From NCBI GenBank assembly GCA_913063405.1, contig CAJXZB010000009.1, positions 32,852 through 96,851 on the forward strand: a stretch of DNA of 64,000 nt, written 5' to 3'. Positions 37,231 through 47,071 of the stretch are shown here, piece by piece. Source of the stretch: an uncultured Ulvibacter sp. Its GTDB lineage: Bacteria; Bacteroidota; Bacteroidia; Flavobacteriales; Flavobacteriaceae. Both the position numbers and the translations under genes were made by a program. Under the pieces are notes generated by a model. That model was not told the DNA's origin. It worked only from the letters and a program-made list of their open reading frames with translations, and did not search any database. Within the stretch, counting starts at the first letter, position 1. Each line of letters starts with the position of its first letter.

Positions 37231-39372
37231 ATGAAACAAGTAATTCAAAACTTTAAAACAGGAGCATTGTATGTAGATGAGGTGCCAAATCCATCTATTT
37301 CTGAGAATATGGTTCTCGTAGAGAATAAGTTCTCATTAATAAGTGCGGGAACCGAGAGAGGGACTGTAAAAGTTGGAAAAGCTAGCCTACTGGGCAAAGC
37401 AAAACAGCGGCCGGATTTAGTTGCGCAAGTGCTACAAAATGTAAGAAAAGAAGGTCTTAAGGCAACGTTAGATAAAGTAAGAACAAAGCTGGATTCTTTA
37501 AAGGCTTTAGGTTATAGTACTTCTGGGGTAGTTGCAGCCTCGATGGATAGCTATAGTAAGTTCAACCCGGGAGATCGTGTTGCTTGCGCAGGACAAGATT
37601 ACGCTTCGCACGCAGAAGTAGTGAGCATCCCGCAAAATTTAGTAGTTAAAATTCCAGATAATGTTAGTTTTGAAGAGGCCAGCTTTACCACTTTGGGAGC
37701 TATAGCCTTGCAAGGTGTTAGACAGGCAGAACCAAGATTAGGAGATAAAGTCTGTGTTATAGGCTTAGGTTTATTAGGCCAGTTAACGGTTCAATTGTTA
37801 AAGGCAAATGGTTGCCAAGTATTTGGGACAGATCTTTCTGCAGGATTAGTAGCGTTAGCTAAGAAAAGTGGTGCGGAAGAGGCTTTGTTGCGTAACGATT
37901 CTAACTTCCTTACTGCAGTTGATAATTTTACTAATGGCCACGGTTTTGATAGTGTGATTATCACGGCAGCCGCACCAAGTAATGACCCTATTGAACTTTC
38001 TGCGGTGATTAGCAGAAAAAAGGGAAAAGTAATTGTTGTAGGAGCAGTTAAAATGGACGTTCCTAGAGACCCCGATTTTTATAGAAAAGAACTAGAATTA
38101 AAAATGTCTTGTTCTTATGGTCCTGGCAGATATGATACTGCGTATGAAGAGGACGGAAACGATTATCCGTATGCCTATGTTCGATATACTGAACAGCGAA
38201 ATATGGAAACCTTCTTGGATCTTATATCTCAAAGAGCGATTAACTTAGAGAACCTCATTACTCATACCTTCGATATTTCCGAAGCAGAGAAAGCGTACGA
38301 TATTGTTCTTGGGAAAGTAGAAGAACCACATATTGGAATCTTATTATCATATCCAGATGGAGGTAAAAAAGACACGACGATGGTGGAAATCAAGTCGGAT
38401 GCAATTGCCAACATAAATGCTGGCTTTATTGGCGCTGGAAGTTTCGCACAGAGCTATTTAATTCCGTATGCAAAAAGAGAAGGAGCTTCTTTAGATACCG
38501 TTGTTACTTCCAAAGGGATAACTGCAAAGAATGTTGCCGAGAAGTTTGCCTTCAATAAAGCCTCTTCGGAAGCACAAGATGTAATTTCAAATACAGCTAT
38601 AAATACTGTATTTATCGCTACACCACATAATTCGCATGCCTCTTACACAATGGAAGCTTTAAAAGCGGGTAAGAACGTCTTTGTTGAAAAGCCTTTAGCA
38701 ATGAATTATGAAGAATTGGAAGAGGTAAAGAAGGTTTATTCTGAAGGAAAAGGAAAGTTAATGGTTGGTTTTAACCGTAGGTTTTCTCCTGTAGCAACCA
38801 AAATTAAGTCTGAATTTGCCAATAACGGGGAGCCTAAAGTGATTAACATTCGTGTAAATGCCGGATTTATCCCTAAGGATCATTGGACGCAAAACCCTAA
38901 TCTAGGTGGTGGCAGAGTGATTGGTGAAATGTGTCACTTTATTGATTTAATGCAATATTTTACAGATGCCAAACCTGTAAAAGTGTATGCAGCGAGTATA
39001 AAAACTGAAAACAGCAATCTTACCGCTGAAGATAATATTTCTATTACTGTTTCTTTTGAAGATGGCTCTATAGGAAACTTACTTTATCTAGGAAATGGAG
39101 ATAAATCTCTTCCAAAAGAGCTAGTTGAGGTGTTTTCTGGAGGAAAAGTAGGACGAATTCATGACTTTAGAAGTGGTGATTTGCACAAAGGCAATAAACA
39201 AGTAAAACTGAAATTGGACGGTAAAGGTCATAAGCAAGAAGTTACTGCATTTATTGAATCGCTAACTGAAAATACTGATGCACCTATTTCTTTTGAATCA
39301 ATTTGCTTAACAACAATCACAACATTCAAAATTTTAGATTCACTAGCAACTGGTTTGCCACAGGATATTTAG
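37231..39372 (+). CDS. Bi-domain oxidoreductase (alcohol dehydrogenase-like plus Gfo/Idh/MocA)
   Basis: A 713-residue fusion. Residues 1-380 form a zinc-type alcohol dehydrogenase domain with nucleotide motif VIGLGLLGQLTVQLL, and residues 393-713 form a Gfo/Idh/MocA sugar dehydrogenase domain starting GFIGAGSFAQSYLIPYA with the catalytic-type FVEKPLA. Such fusions are common in exopolysaccharide loci, often next to heparinase-like genes, and presumably modify a nucleotide sugar. The substrate is unknown. Confidence 0.88.
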   Translation: MKQVIQNFKTGALYVDEVPNPSISENMVLVENKFSLISAGTERGTVKVGKASLLGKAKQRPDLVAQVLQNVRKEGLKATLDKVRTKLDSLKALGYSTSGVVAASMDSYSKFNPGDRVACAGQDYASHAEVVSIPQNLVVKIPDNVSFEEASFTTLGAIALQGVRQAEPRLGDKVCVIGLGLLGQLTVQLLKANGCQVFGTDLSAGLVALAKKSGAEEALLRNDSNFLTAVDNFTNGHGFDSVIITAAAPSNDPIELSAVISRKKGKVIVVGAVKMDVPRDPDFYRKELELKMSCSYGPGRYDTAYEEDGNDYPYAYVRYTEQRNMETFLDLISQRAINLENLITHTFDISEAEKAYDIVLGKVEEPHIGILLSYPDGGKKDTTMVEIKSDAIANINAGFIGAGSFAQSYLIPYAKREGASLDTVVTSKGITAKNVAEKFAFNKASSEAQDVISNTAINTVFIATPHNSHASYTMEALKAGKNVFVEKPLAMNYEELEEVKKVYSEGKGKLMVGFNRRFSPVATKIKSEFANNGEPKVINIRVNAGFIPKDHWTQNPNLGGGRVIGEMCHFIDLMQYFTDAKPVKVYAASIKTENSNLTAEDNISITVSFEDGSIGNLLYLGNGDKSLPKELVEVFSGGKVGRIHDFRSGDLHKGNKQVKLKLDGKGHKQEVTAFIESLTENTDAPISFESICLTTITTFKILDSLATGLPQDI

Positions 39373-39414
39373 TATGTTTTTCTCTGGAAACAAAGGCTTT
39401 TTCTTATTTTATTC

Positions 39415-39422
39415 TACTTTTG
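39415..39422 (+). promoter_or_regulatory. Probable promoter -7 element
   Basis: TACTTTTG fits TAnnTTTG and lies 36 bases before the ATG at 39459. Confidence 0.45.
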
Positions 39423-39458
39423 CGTCTTGAATTGAAAATGCAAAAGAAGCATTGTTGA

Positions 39459-40622
39459 ATGAAGGGTTTTCAGAAAAGCTTCTCGAAGCTAAAAACATAT
39501 TGCGAACAGGAAGATTTTAAGGGCTGGGATCCATATGATGGATTGAATAGTACGCTCTTTAAGTCGTTGCCTTTTATTTCAAAAAATAGATTTTTTAAAC
39601 TGGCTTGGATACAACTATTCAAGCGAAATCCAATTAATTTAAGGAAACTCGTTGGAGTTAAGAAGGGTTATAATTCCAAAGGCCTTGGACTTTTTGTGAT
39701 TGGTTATTGTAATCTCTATAAAAAAGACCCACAGCAGCAGTATTTAGATACGATTGTAAGACTTTCAGACAGAATGCTTAGTTTGCAATCTTCCGGATAT
39801 TCAGGGGCTTGTTGGGGCTATAACTTTGATTGGCAAGCAAGAGCTTTTTTTCAACCAAGAGGCACACCTACGGTAGTTGCAACCACATTTAATACCGAAG
39901 CTTTGCTGGAAGCATATAAAATCACAAAGAATCAACAATATTTGGATACCGCTATAAGTGCTGCCCAGTTTGTTCTTAAAGATTTAAACAGAACGTATGA
40001 TTCTAAAGAAAACTTTTCCTTTTCATATTCTCCCATAGATAAAACACAGGTGTTTAATGCTTCGTTATTAGGAGCCAAACTGTTGAGTCTTGTCTATGAA
40101 TACACCAGGGACGCTAATTTGCTCTCTGAGGCAAAAAAAGCAGTGCAGTACGTTTGTGATTTTCAGCAAGAGAATGGTGCGTGGGCATATGGAACTTTGC
40201 CATTTCATCAATGGGTTGATAATTTTCATACAGGATATAACCTTGAGTGCATATATACCTATGAAAAGATCTCTGGAGATAATGCCTATTCAGAACATAT
40301 TAAAAAAGGGAAAGATTATTATTTAAATACGTTTTTTACTTCTGAAGGAATTGCGAAATACTATAATAATTCGGTATATCCTATTGACATACATGCACCG
40401 GCACAACTTATTGTAACTCTTCAGAAATTGAACATTCTTGAAGAGCATCAGGATTTGGCAAATCGTGTTTTGAGTTGGACCATAGATAATATGCAATCCA
40501 AAAAAGGATTTTTTCAATACCAAAAAAATAAATATTTCAATTCAAACATTCCATATATTCGCTGGGCACAAGCTTGGATGTTTTATGCATTTTCGTATTA
40601 TTTTCTAGAAACAAATGAGTAG
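39459..40622 (+). CDS. Alpha/alpha-toroid protein of polysaccharide loci, function unknown
   Basis: A 387-residue soluble protein with repeated helical units and conserved aromatic stretches (GYSGACWGYNFDWQARAFF, ENGAWAYGTLPFHQWVDNFHTGYN), suggesting an alpha/alpha-toroid as in sugar-processing enzymes. From memory, related proteins are found beside the bi-domain oxidoreductase. No signal peptide is present, so it acts in the cytoplasm. It overlaps the next gene by eight bases. A glycoside-hydrolase-like or sugar epimerase-like role is possible. Confidence 0.55.
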   Translation: MKGFQKSFSKLKTYCEQEDFKGWDPYDGLNSTLFKSLPFISKNRFFKLAWIQLFKRNPINLRKLVGVKKGYNSKGLGLFVIGYCNLYKKDPQQQYLDTIVRLSDRMLSLQSSGYSGACWGYNFDWQARAFFQPRGTPTVVATTFNTEALLEAYKITKNQQYLDTAISAAQFVLKDLNRTYDSKENFSFSYSPIDKTQVFNASLLGAKLLSLVYEYTRDANLLSEAKKAVQYVCDFQQENGAWAYGTLPFHQWVDNFHTGYNLECIYTYEKISGDNAYSEHIKKGKDYYLNTFFTSEGIAKYYNNSVYPIDIHAPAQLIVTLQKLNILEEHQDLANRVLSWTIDNMQSKKGFFQYQKNKYFNSNIPYIRWAQAWMFYAFSYYFLETNE

Positions 40623-41358
40623 AATACACATCCTAAATACTTCTATAGATAATTTTTCAATGAATGAGACACTCTCATTCGTTCAAGAAGCCATTGTAGC
40701 TAAAAAGCAAATCCATCATGTAGTGGTTAATGCTGGAAAAATTGTTCAAATGCAAAAGGATTTGCAATTGAGGGAGAGCGTTAACAGTTCGGACATTATC
40801 AATGCAGATGGCCAGGCTGTAGTTTGGGCAGCTAAATTTTTGAATAAGCCCCTTAAAGAGCGAGTTGCTGGGATCGATTTGATGCAGAACTTGGTTGAAT
40901 TATCCTTTCAGAAAAACTATAAAATGTACTTTTTAGGGGCGGAGGAATCTGTTGTCTCTAAAACGGTAGCGGATTATTCAGAAAAATTCAACTCAGATAT
41001 TATAGCAGGTTATAGAAATGGTTATTTTACTGCTGAAGAGGAAGACCAAGTAATTCAAGACATTGTATCGAGTGGTGCGAAAATCTTGTTTGTTGCCATC
41101 ACTTCGCCAAAAAAAGAAAACTTTCTTTACAAGTATAGAAAAGAATTACAGTCTGCTAATTTCATTATGGGCGTTGGCGGAAGTTTCGATGTAATTGCTG
41201 GAAAAACCAAGCGGGCACCTGTATGGATGCAGAATATTGGTCTAGAGTGGTTCTATAGATTTTTACAAGAGCCAAAAAGAATGTGGAAAAGATATTTAGT
41301 AGGTAATAGTAAATTCATACTTTTAGTTCTTAAAGAAAAATTAAGAACTAAAAAATGA
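40615..41358 (+). CDS. WecG/TagA/CpsF family glycosyltransferase
   Basis: A 247-residue protein of the WecG/TagA family. The signature HHVVVNAGKIVQM, INADGQAVVWAAKFLNKPLKERVAGIDLM and the C-terminal GLEWFYRFLQEPKRMWKRYL are all present. Members transfer ManNAc or ManNAcA to a lipid-linked acceptor. The presence of wecB and wecC in the same locus supports UDP-ManNAcA as donor. It overlaps both neighbours slightly, indicating one operon. Confidence 0.93.
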   Translation: MSRIHILNTSIDNFSMNETLSFVQEAIVAKKQIHHVVVNAGKIVQMQKDLQLRESVNSSDIINADGQAVVWAAKFLNKPLKERVAGIDLMQNLVELSFQKNYKMYFLGAEESVVSKTVADYSEKFNSDIIAGYRNGYFTAEEEDQVIQDIVSSGAKILFVAITSPKKENFLYKYRKELQSANFIMGVGGSFDVIAGKTKRAPVWMQNIGLEWFYRFLQEPKRMWKRYLVGNSKFILLVLKEKLRTKK

Positions 41359-42572
41359 GAATCCTTCTCGCTTCAATATACCCTTTTGCTTTTTTATTAC
41401 TGTATTTAATCATTCCATTTGATGAGTACATAAGAGCATTACCAAATCTTTTGTTAGGGATATTAGTTGTTGCCTTTCCGTTTATTGTTAAGAAAGAAGA
41501 TTTTAAGAAGCTCGTCAAAAAACCCGCACTTCTTTTTCTAGCCTTTTTTGCTTTTCTCGTTTTGAACTCTCTTTTGAATGGTAGAATTGAAGAAGATTTT
41601 TATATTCTTAAAAAGATTCTTATCGCTGTAGGTTTGGTGTTACTTTATACCCCAGTTAAAAATCTTGAAAAGATTGATAAAGCAATTATTTTTTCAGCCC
41701 TCGCCGCTATGCTCTTTTCTTTGATAAATGTTTTTGTATTAAATGATATTAGTTCTTTTGAGATTACGAACCCAATAGACATACTTCTAGTAGATCGACT
41801 ATATTTAGGGTTGTTGAGTGTGCTGAGTATTTTGGTTTCCTATAAATCCATAAAGCCAGGGTTTCACCCTAATAACCGGTTTTACCTTGCGAACATCATT
41901 CTTAATGTTCTGTTTGTTTTTATAATAGGATCAAAGGTTGCTGTTGTAATGCTCTTGGCAGTATTATTATTGAGACAGTTTTATGGGGCTAGAAAGAAGC
42001 TGAGGCTGTTGGTTACAATCGGGATTATCGCTTTAGCAACGCTCTTTGTTTTTTCTTCTAGCGGGAATATAGTTAAAGAATATGTTTACGGTTCTGAAAA
42101 CCGTACGGAAGCGAGATATGCTGAGCCATCTTTACATATCGCCTTTCGGACTATTATCTGGAAGTGTGGATATGATATGGGAATTTCTGAAGGATCTAAT
42201 TTCTTTGGAATGGGCTTTAAAAAGACAAGTGAAAGGCTTCTTGAGTGCTACGATCAAAACATTTCAGATTCAAAAACCAAAGATTGGTTTCGTTCAAATA
42301 AGTTTAACACACATAATCAATTCTTAGATTTTTATTTGAGTACAGGTCTTATTGGGTTTGTTTTGTTCGTAGGAATATTGTTGGCATTGTTTATCCATTA
42401 TCGCAAACAGTTTTTCCCAGTAGCGTTATTGGTTACCATTGTATTGTTTGGAATGGCCGAGAACTTTTTTCACCGTCAAATAGGGGCTTATTATTTTGGA
42501 TTTGTATTGATTGTATTGTTAAGCAACGAAACGTTTATGCAAAGAAGGCCTGAAAATTCGGTAGAAACTTAG
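41355..42572 (+). CDS. O-antigen polymerase/ligase-like membrane protein
   Basis: A 405-residue protein with about ten membrane helices. A periplasmic loop near residues 260-320 ends in KFNTHNQFLDFYLSTGLIG, resembling the Wzy_C HNxxLd pattern. It starts at the end of the WecG-type gene (overlap of four bases). It is the third polymerase/ligase-like protein in the locus. Confidence 0.75.
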   Translation: MRILLASIYPFAFLLLYLIIPFDEYIRALPNLLLGILVVAFPFIVKKEDFKKLVKKPALLFLAFFAFLVLNSLLNGRIEEDFYILKKILIAVGLVLLYTPVKNLEKIDKAIIFSALAAMLFSLINVFVLNDISSFEITNPIDILLVDRLYLGLLSVLSILVSYKSIKPGFHPNNRFYLANIILNVLFVFIIGSKVAVVMLLAVLLLRQFYGARKKLRLLVTIGIIALATLFVFSSSGNIVKEYVYGSENRTEARYAEPSLHIAFRTIIWKCGYDMGISEGSNFFGMGFKKTSERLLECYDQNISDSKTKDWFRSNKFNTHNQFLDFYLSTGLIGFVLFVGILLALFIHYRKQFFPVALLVTIVLFGMAENFFHRQIGAYYFGFVLIVLLSNETFMQRRPENSVET

Positions 42573-42580
42573 GCAAATTG

Positions 42581-42588
42581 TATTTTTG
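42581..42588 (+). promoter_or_regulatory. Probable promoter -7 element
   Basis: TATTTTTG fits TAnnTTTG and lies 47 bases before the ATG at 42636. Confidence 0.5.
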
Positions 42589-42635
42589 ACACGGAAATGT
42601 AGATTGAATTATTTAGTAAATTGATAGAAGAATAA

Positions 42636-43946
42636 ATGAAAATATCAGTAATAGGAACAGGATATGTTGGGTTGGTTACGGGAACCTGTCTTGCTGAAAC
42701 AGGAAACGAGGTAATATGTGTGGATATTGATGCCGAAAAAGTTGCTAAGATGAAGGATGGAGTGGTTCCTATCTATGAACCACACTTGGATATTCTATTT
42801 GATCGCAACATTAAAGCAGGTCGCTTAAAATTCACGACCTCTCTTGATGAAGGTTTGGAGCATGGAGATATTATCTTTTTGGCATTGCCAACACCCGAAG
42901 ACGAAGGTGGTTCTGCAGATCTCTCTTATGTTTTGAACGTTTCTGAAGAAATAGGTAAAAAGATAGCCAGTTATAAAGTTATAGTTGATAAAAGTACGGT
43001 GCCTGTAGGTACCGCAAATAGAGTACACAGTGTAATTGCAGCAAATGCTAGTTGTGACTTTGACGTAGTATCTAATCCTGAATTTTTGAGAGAAGGATTT
43101 GCTGTCGACGACTTTTTAAAACCAGAAAGAATTATTGTAGGGTCTAGTAGTGAAAAGGCTACGGCGCTTATGAGAAAGTTATATGGTCCTTTTGTGCGTT
43201 CAGGAAATCCTATTATTGTAATGGATGAGAAATCGGCAGAATTGACCAAATATGCTGCTAATTCCTTCTTAGCAACCAAGATTACTTTTATGAATGAGAT
43301 TGCCAACTATTGTGAAAAGGTGGGAGCAGATGTGGATATGGTAAGAGCAGGAATGGGATCAGATTCGCGCATTGGAAAAAGATTTTTATTTCCTGGAATT
43401 GGTTATGGAGGTTCTTGTTTTCCAAAGGATGTAAAGGCCCTTCAGAAAGCGGGGAAAGATGAGGATTACGATTTTAAAATATTGAATTCGGTTATTGAAG
43501 TGAATGATGTTCAAAAAACTATTTTACTCCCAAAGATTAAAGAATATTTCAATAATGAGTTGGCTGGGAAGAATATTGCTATTTGGGGACTTGCCTTCAA
43601 ACCAGAAACAGATGATATTCGAGAAGCACCTTCCATATATATGATGGAGGGGCTATTAGAAGAGGGGGCCAAGCTCACGGTTTTTGACCCTGAGGCAATA
43701 CCGCCTATTGAACGACGATTTGGAGGCCGTTTGAAGTACGCCACAAATATGTATGAGGCATTGGAAAATGCTGACGCACTATTAATCTGTACTGAATGGA
43801 GTATTTTTAGAACACCAGATTATCCAAAACTGAAAAGCCTACTAAAAAAACCTGTTGTTTTTGATGGAAGAAACTTATACAACGTGCAAGACATGGAAGC
43901 AGAAGGGTTCACCTATTTTTCAATCGGAAGAAAACAAACGAGCTAA
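42636..43946 (+). CDS. UDP-glucose 6-dehydrogenase family protein
   Basis: A 436-residue UDP-sugar dehydrogenase. It has the NAD motif [10 protein letters not shown] near residue 8, [16 protein letters not shown] and the catalytic [16 protein letters not shown], matching UDP-glucose dehydrogenases (Ugd/TuaD) rather than WecC. The following gene encodes a UDP-glucuronate decarboxylase-like enzyme and overlaps it by one base, supporting UDP-glucuronate as product. Confidence 0.92.
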   Translation: MKISVIGTGYVGLVTGTCLAETGNEVICVDIDAEKVAKMKDGVVPIYEPHLDILFDRNIKAGRLKFTTSLDEGLEHGDIIFLALPTPEDEGGSADLSYVLNVSEEIGKKIASYKVIVDKSTVPVGTANRVHSVIAANASCDFDVVSNPEFLREGFAVDDFLKPERIIVGSSSEKATALMRKLYGPFVRSGNPIIVMDEKSAELTKYAANSFLATKITFMNEIANYCEKVGADVDMVRAGMGSDSRIGKRFLFPGIGYGGSCFPKDVKALQKAGKDEDYDFKILNSVIEVNDVQKTILLPKIKEYFNNELAGKNIAIWGLAFKPETDDIREAPSIYMMEGLLEEGAKLTVFDPEAIPPIERRFGGRLKYATNMYEALENADALLICTEWSIFRTPDYPKLKSLLKKPVVFDGRNLYNVQDMEAEGFTYFSIGRKQTS

Positions 43947-44932
43947 TGAATAAGAGAGCCTTAATTACAGGAGCTTCGGGGTTTTTAGGATCTCATCTAT
44001 GTGACCGTTTTATAAAAGAAGGTTATGATGTTATCGCTATGGATAACCTCATCACAGGAGATTTAAAGAATATTGAGCACCTCTTTGAACTTGAAAATTT
44101 TGAGTTTTACCATCATGATGTTACGAAATTTGTACACGTTCCAGGAAAGGTAGATTATATATTACATTTTGCATCTCCTGCCAGTCCGATTGATTATTTA
44201 AAAATACCTATTCAGACACTTAAGGTGGGCTCTTTAGGAACACATAACCTATTAGGGTTGGCGCGGGAAAAAAAGGCAAGAATTCTTATTGCATCTACTT
44301 CGGAAGTATACGGAGATCCATTGGTACATCCTCAAACCGAAGAATACTACGGAAATGTGAATACTATTGGCCCAAGAGGAGTTTATGATGAGGCGAAACG
44401 TTTTCAGGAATCTATTACTATGGCCTATCATCGGTTTCACGGTATAGAAACTAGAATAGCTCGAATATTTAACACCTATGGTCCACGAATGCGCCTCAAT
44501 GATGGAAGGGTAATTCCAGCATTTATTGGGCAGGCACTTCGCGGTGAGGATCTAACCGTATTTGGCGATGGGACTCAAACTAGATCATTTTGCTATGTAG
44601 ACGATCAAGTGCAGGGTTTATATAGTTTATTATTGAGTGATTATTCGTTACCAGTTAATATTGGTAACCCTCATGAGATCACGATTTTAGATTTTGCAGA
44701 AGAAATTATTAAACTAACGGGAACAACGCAAAAAATAATTTTTAAACCTTTGCCTCAGGATGATCCATTACAAAGACAGCCAGATATTACAAAGGCAAAG
44801 GAAATTTTAAACTGGGAGCCAAAAGTTCTGAGAGAAGAAGGAATGCGAAAAACCTATGATTATTTTAGGAGTTTGTCTAAAGAGGAATTGGCTAAAAGCG
44901 AACATAAAGATTTTTCAAAACACAATCGGTAA
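43946..44932 (+). CDS. UDP-glucuronate decarboxylase family SDR (UDP-xylose synthase-like)
   Basis: A 328-residue extended SDR with [12 protein letters not shown], the [14 protein letters not shown] segment and catalytic YDEAK. The [16 protein letters not shown] sequence is typical of the UXS family, which decarboxylates UDP-glucuronate to UDP-xylose. The preceding dehydrogenase would supply the substrate. The residue pattern is close to family standard, so activity is expected. Confidence 0.9.
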   Translation: MNKRALITGASGFLGSHLCDRFIKEGYDVIAMDNLITGDLKNIEHLFELENFEFYHHDVTKFVHVPGKVDYILHFASPASPIDYLKIPIQTLKVGSLGTHNLLGLAREKKARILIASTSEVYGDPLVHPQTEEYYGNVNTIGPRGVYDEAKRFQESITMAYHRFHGIETRIARIFNTYGPRMRLNDGRVIPAFIGQALRGEDLTVFGDGTQTRSFCYVDDQVQGLYSLLLSDYSLPVNIGNPHEITILDFAEEIIKLTGTTQKIIFKPLPQDDPLQRQPDITKAKEILNWEPKVLREEGMRKTYDYFRSLSKEELAKSEHKDFSKHNR

Positions 44933-44940
44933 CTAACATA

Positions 44941-46293
44941 ATGTTTAAAAAAGGAAGATTTTCGGGTTACCTAAGACCTATTTCATATCTCATTGATTTG
45001 TCTATAATCAATGTACTCGCCTATCTGTTCTTTTCTAATAATTTCCAGATATTAAACTTTGTAGCTTTTACATTAATTGCTTGGATTGTTTTATCTCTTC
45101 GATCGACCTTTTATGAAATCTATAGATTTACCTCACTTGTAAAAATTCTGTCATTAACAATTAAACAAGGGGTGATTTTCACCTTGATCGTTTTTGCTTT
45201 TTTTGGCTACTACGGAGAGGTGAACAAGAACCCATTAGAAATCTTCAAATATATTCTTCAGGTATTTCTTTTTATCACAGTTTTTAAATTAGCTATTTAC
45301 TATTTACTTAAAAAGTATCGTAGGCTCCTTGGAGGTAATTATAGAAATACAGTAATCATTGGTAAAAATAAAAAAACAGAACAACTCGAAAAGTTCTTTA
45401 CTGATAATCCTGAGTATGGCTATCAACATCAAAAAACATTTGATATTCGTGGAAAGAACAATAACTCCTTAAATGCGTCCTTCGATTATATTCTAAATAA
45501 TGAAGTTGATGAGATCTATTCTTCGGTTGCAGAGTTAACGAATGATGAGTTAGTTCAACTAATAGATTTTGCAGATAACAATTTAAAAATCTTAAAGTTC
45601 CTTCCAGACAATAAGGAAATTTATTCTAAGAAATTAGACTTTACATACTATGGGTTTTTACCAATTTTGTCTTTACGAAAAATTCCAATGGACGAGCCTT
45701 TTAACAAATTTGTAAAACGAGTATTTGATATTTTATTATCACTAGTTATTTTAGTTGGGCTTCTTTCCTGGCTTACCCCAATCCTTGGACTTCTTATTAA
45801 ATTAGAATCCAAAGGCCCCGTTTTCTTTAAGCAAAAAAGAAACGGCCTCGATTATCAAGAATTTTATTGTTATAAATTTAGATCGATGATGCCTAGCCCT
45901 ACCGCACACCTTTATCAGGCAACAAAGGAAGATGAACGAGTTACTCGAGTTGGAAAAATAATAAGAAAAACAAGCATGGATGAACTACCACAGTTTATCA
46001 ATGTTCTTAAAGGTGAGATGTCTGTAGTAGGTCCAAGACCTCATATGGTAAGTCATACAGAAATGTATGCTGGACGTATCGATAAATTCATGGTACGCCA
46101 TTTTATAAAACCAGGAATTACTGGGCTAGCACAAGTAAGCGGCTACAGAGGGGAAGTTGAAACTGATGAAGACATTATTAAAAGGGTTCGATTTGATATT
46201 TTCTACCTTGAGAATTGGTCATTGCTACTGGATATAAAAATTGCTTTTCAAACCGTTTATAATGCAGTCCGAGGAGAAGAAAAAGCATATTAG
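44941..46293 (+). CDS. Polyprenyl-phosphate glycosylphosphotransferase (initiating sugar transferase)
   Basis: A 450-residue protein. The first half has about five membrane helices and a CoA-binding-like loop (TVIIGKNKKTEQL). The C-terminal bacterial sugar transferase domain starts at KRVFDILLSL (about residue 258), with YKFRSMM, KTSMDELPQFINVLKGEMS and VGPRP. It attaches the first sugar phosphate to undecaprenyl phosphate to begin repeat-unit synthesis. Confidence 0.93.
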   Translation: MFKKGRFSGYLRPISYLIDLSIINVLAYLFFSNNFQILNFVAFTLIAWIVLSLRSTFYEIYRFTSLVKILSLTIKQGVIFTLIVFAFFGYYGEVNKNPLEIFKYILQVFLFITVFKLAIYYLLKKYRRLLGGNYRNTVIIGKNKKTEQLEKFFTDNPEYGYQHQKTFDIRGKNNNSLNASFDYILNNEVDEIYSSVAELTNDELVQLIDFADNNLKILKFLPDNKEIYSKKLDFTYYGFLPILSLRKIPMDEPFNKFVKRVFDILLSLVILVGLLSWLTPILGLLIKLESKGPVFFKQKRNGLDYQEFYCYKFRSMMPSPTAHLYQATKEDERVTRVGKIIRKTSMDELPQFINVLKGEMSVVGPRPHMVSHTEMYAGRIDKFMVRHFIKPGITGLAQVSGYRGEVETDEDIIKRVRFDIFYLENWSLLLDIKIAFQTVYNAVRGEEKAY

Positions 46294-47071
46294 TTTGGAG
46301 GACCAACCTCTAGTTTCCATTATCACCCCGCTGTATAATGCGGAAGCATTTATTTCACAAACCCTTTCTTCTGTTCAAAATCAAACCTATACTAATTGGG
46401 AACATATTATTGTTGATGATGCTTCAAGTGATGACGGAGTCAAAATTGTGGAAGACGCTGCGAAGACCGATGATAGAATTAGATTAGTTGAGAACTCTAA
46501 GAATAATGGTGCGGCGGTTTGTAGAAATATCGCTACAGAAAACGCTTCAGGTGATTTTATCGCCTTCTTAGATTCAGACGACCTTTGGCATCCTGAAAAA
46601 CTCAAGAAACAACTGCAATTTATGATGGTAGAAAACTGTGCGGTTTCTTATACCAGCTATCGACATATGGACGAAGAAGGAACCCTACTAAATAAAAGGA
46701 TAAAGGCCCTCCCCTCTCTATCTTATAAAAAACAGCACAGTAATAATTACATTGGGAACCTAACAGGTATTTACAATGCTAACGTATTGGGCAAAATAGT
46801 AGCTCCTAACATTCGCAAACGACAAGATTGGGCGGTATGGCTCGAAGCAATAAAACAAAGTCAGAAACCAGCTCTAGGACTTCAGGAAGATTTGGCGTAC
46901 TATAGAGTTAGACAAGGTTCTATTAGCGCGAACAAAATGAATCTTATCCAATACAACTTCCGATTTTACAAGGAGTACTTAGGGTATTCTTGGATGTCTT
47001 CTGCTTATTACTTACTTCGGTTTTTCTGGGAGTATTTTTTGGTGCGCCCAAGGCAAATTGAAAAATTATAA
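46262..47071 (+). CDS. Family 2 glycosyltransferase
   Basis: A 269-residue GT-A enzyme with PLVSIITPLYNAEAFI, the VDDASSDDGV donor loop and the DSDDLWHPEKL metal-binding DxD. I use ATG 46262 because the longer frame begins within the previous gene's coding sequence. It overlaps that gene by 32 bases. Sugar specificity is unknown. Confidence 0.88.
   Translation: MQSEEKKKHISLEDQPLVSIITPLYNAEAFISQTLSSVQNQTYTNWEHIIVDDASSDDGVKIVEDAAKTDDRIRLVENSKNNGAAVCRNIATENASGDFIAFLDSDDLWHPEKLKKQLQFMMVENCAVSYTSYRHMDEEGTLLNKRIKALPSLSYKKQHSNNYIGNLTGIYNANVLGKIVAPNIRKRQDWAVWLEAIKQSQKPALGLQEDLAYYRVRQGSISANKMNLIQYNFRFYKEYLGYSWMSSAYYLLRFFWEYFLVRPRQIEKL

Noticed and set aside
38603..38612. AATACTGTAT as a further cassette motif
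   Set aside because: It lies in the middle of the bi-domain oxidoreductase coding sequence; a chance match is expected in AT-rich DNA.
42971..43306. 111-codon antisense frame inside the UDP-glucose dehydrogenase gene
   Set aside because: Shadow of a conserved enzyme; no independent support.
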